Below, in pieces: positions 62,567-64,000 of a stretch of 64,000 nt of DNA; the first letter of the stretch is position 1, and each line of letters starts with the position of its first letter. This DNA comes from an uncultured Paracoccaceae bacterium (GTDB lineage Bacteria > Pseudomonadota > Alphaproteobacteria > Rhodobacterales > Rhodobacteraceae). The stretch covers positions 705,364-769,363 of the forward strand of contig CANLPZ010000002.1 in NCBI GenBank assembly GCA_947493145.1. The letters run 5' to 3'. The notes under the pieces were generated by a model. The model was not told the origin of the DNA. It ran no database searches and was given only the letters and a program-made list of their open reading frames with translations. Made by a program: the position numbers and the translations under genes.

Positions 62567-63925
62567 ATGACCCAAAACCTAACCCATGGCCAACACGCCA
62601 AAAAACTTTTGATCCTTGGTGCACCGTTAATCGGCAGCCACCTGTTGCAAATGGCAATTGGTGTGACCGACAATCTGATGCTTGGGTGGTATGATGTAAC
62701 CGCATTGGCGGGCGCGGTACTTGCCACGTCGATCTATTTTGTTTTGTTCATCATGGGGTCAGGTTTTGCCTTCGCAATCCTTCCAATGATCGCGCGGGCC
62801 ATGGCCGAAGACCGGCCGACCGATGTTCGCCGTGTGACACGCATGGCGTTGTGGTGGTCTTCGCTTTACGGCGCGTTGGTGATGGTCCCGATGATCTGGT
62901 CCGAACCCTTGCTGTTGGCCATTGGTCAGGACCGAGAGGTCGCAGATCTGGCAAGCCAGTATATGGTGATCGCAGCCTTTGGAATAATACCGGCGCTATG
63001 GGTGATGGTGCTCAAAAACTTTCTAACGGCACTGGAAAGAACCCAAGTGATTATGGCGGTGACCCTTGGTGCGGCGCTTTTAAATATCGTGTTAAACTAT
63101 GCGCTTATTTTCGGAAACCTTGGGTTGCCTGAACTTGGTATTCGCGGCGCGTCAATTGCGTCTTTGACCCTGCAATTCCTAAGCGCGTTTGCTTTGGTTG
63201 TTTATATCAATCGCGTGACGCCCGAATTTTCCATGTTCCAAAACATGTGGCGGCCCGATTGGCCGGCCTTTAACCGTGTGGCGCAATTGGGGGCACCGAT
63301 TGGTTTAACAAATCTGGCTGAGGCGGGGTTGTTTTCGGCCTCTGCCGTTATGATGGGATGGCTGACGGTTGAAACGTTAGCCGCCCACGGCATCGCGATC
63401 CAAATCGCATCAATAACCTTCATGGTTCATGTGGGCTTGTCCCAAGCGGTCACTGTTCGTGTCGGGAACGCCTTGGGACGAAACGATTTAGAAGGGTTGG
63501 TTACGGGAGGTCAAAGTGGCCTGATCTTGTCGGTGCTGTTTTCCAGCGCGACGATTGCATTGTTTTTGCTGTTCCCAGCCACGCTCATCGGGGTGTTTTT
63601 GGATCCGGTTGACCCCAATCGCACCGCGATTATCGCAATCGGAACCACACTGTTGGCAATGGCGGCGCTGTTCCAATTGGTGGACGGGGCGCAGGTGATG
63701 GCATTGGGGCTGTTGCGAGGGTTCGAAGACACAAAAATCCCGATGATCATCGCGACCATAAGCTATTGGGTGATAGGCATGCCGTCGGGGTATATTTTTG
63801 GTTTTGTGCTTGGTCTAGGTGCCGTTGGAATTTGGTCAGGTCTGGTACTTGGGCTTGCTTGTGCTGCGGCGTTGATGCTGTTGCGGTATCAGCGCATATT
63901 AAACGCAGAACGCGCAAGCGTATAA
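62567..63925 (+). CDS. MATE-family multidrug/toxin efflux transporter
   Basis: The 452-residue protein has twelve hydrophobic segments in two MATE halves: an N-terminal one with KLLILGAPLIGSHLLQMAIG and DNLMLGWYDVTALAGAVLAT, and a C-terminal one with VAQLGAPIGLTNLAEAGLFS and IGMPSGYIFGFVLGLGAVG. NorM-type members extrude cationic drugs in exchange for Na+ or H+. The start at 62567 is the first ATG after a 158-base spacer with no obvious terminator. The sequence after 63925 to the window end holds no gene that I can see. Confidence 0.93.
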   Translation: MTQNLTHGQHAKKLLILGAPLIGSHLLQMAIGVTDNLMLGWYDVTALAGAVLATSIYFVLFIMGSGFAFAILPMIARAMAEDRPTDVRRVTRMALWWSSLYGALVMVPMIWSEPLLLAIGQDREVADLASQYMVIAAFGIIPALWVMVLKNFLTALERTQVIMAVTLGAALLNIVLNYALIFGNLGLPELGIRGASIASLTLQFLSAFALVVYINRVTPEFSMFQNMWRPDWPAFNRVAQLGAPIGLTNLAEAGLFSASAVMMGWLTVETLAAHGIAIQIASITFMVHVGLSQAVTVRVGNALGRNDLEGLVTGGQSGLILSVLFSSATIALFLLFPATLIGVFLDPVDPNRTAIIAIGTTLLAMAALFQLVDGAQVMALGLLRGFEDTKIPMIIATISYWVIGMPSGYIFGFVLGLGAVGIWSGLVLGLACAAALMLLRYQRILNAERASV

Positions 63926-64000
63926 GCCCTTAACAGCACGCGACCGAAACCAGTTTGTACAACCAAATAATGGCTGGCCGCGTCAGCGGCGCAATTGGAT

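Noticed and set aside
1..64000. Search for CRISPR arrays, insertion sequences, prophage, tRNA and rRNA genes
   Set aside because: No regularly spaced repeats, transposase or integrase reading frames, or tRNA/rRNA sequences were seen by eye; a very degenerate element could still be missed.

Overview
The window looks like a stretch of chromosome from a marine member of the Rhodobacterales (Roseobacter group, Alphaproteobacteria). This is inferred from gene content and order, not from a marker-gene search. The main pointers are the betICBA operon, a pccB-pccA-methylmalonyl-CoA mutase block with a ScfR/RamB-type regulator, an hda-ppk-ppx cluster, a short 446-residue ProRS, a zinc-free 55-residue L33, an alphaproteobacterial RNase P RNA, and a 32-base intergenic repeat whose GCCTCCGGCGGGGATATTT core I associate with Rhodobacterales. 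Base composition is moderate for the group. There is no insertion sequence, prophage, CRISPR array, rRNA or tRNA gene.

Layout. 1-5 kb: end of a ceramidase-like gene, gatCA, a lipoprotein, an N-acetylmuramoyl-alanine amidase that runs to the edge of rnpB, then rpmG. 5-9 kb: BAX inhibitor-1 protein, DUF1127 protein divergent from a LysR regulator, a quinone-oxidoreductase-like protein and a small XRE regulator. 9-15 kb: HisN-type phosphatase, 8-oxoguanine deaminase, guanine deaminase, mgtE and 5-formyl-THF cyclo-ligase. 15-22 kb: PCu(A)C copper chaperone, YmdB-family phosphodiesterase, two SLC13-type transporters around an M50-like peptidase, yebC. 23-29 kb: DMT transporter and betI-betC-betB-betA, which turn choline-O-sulfate and choline into glycine betaine.

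29-41 kb is the propionate module. It holds a CoxG-like protein, a ScfR/RamB-type regulator, a drug-efflux MFS, pccB, small envelope proteins (three of them tiny lipoproteins), pccA, a DUF4174 protein and methylmalonyl-CoA mutase. Carboxylation of propionyl-CoA and rearrangement to succinyl-CoA are encoded together; no epimerase gene is present here. A perfect 9-base inverted repeat enclosing an AAACTTTGCAAA core lies between the regulator/MFS unit and pccB and is the best regulatory candidate in the window.

41-64 kb: nhaA, VOC and GNAT proteins, a TerB/DnaJ protein, an EEP-family nuclease/phosphatase, ppx-ppk-hda-AI-2E transporter (polyphosphate metabolism beside replication-initiation control), a fasciclin protein, proS, the Lol lipoprotein-release ABC pair, a DNA-3-methyladenine glycosylase, small membrane proteins, parE, an NAD-dependent epimerase and a MATE exporter. 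Most of this is ordinary core or clade-typical content. The two stretches that look least like the rest are 22268-23056 (an orphan gene in non-coding sequence) and 58372-59376 (a run of hairpins followed by an AT-rich membrane-protein gene translationally coupled to parE). I did not find a convincing new multi-gene system; the novelty candidates are regulatory or structural.
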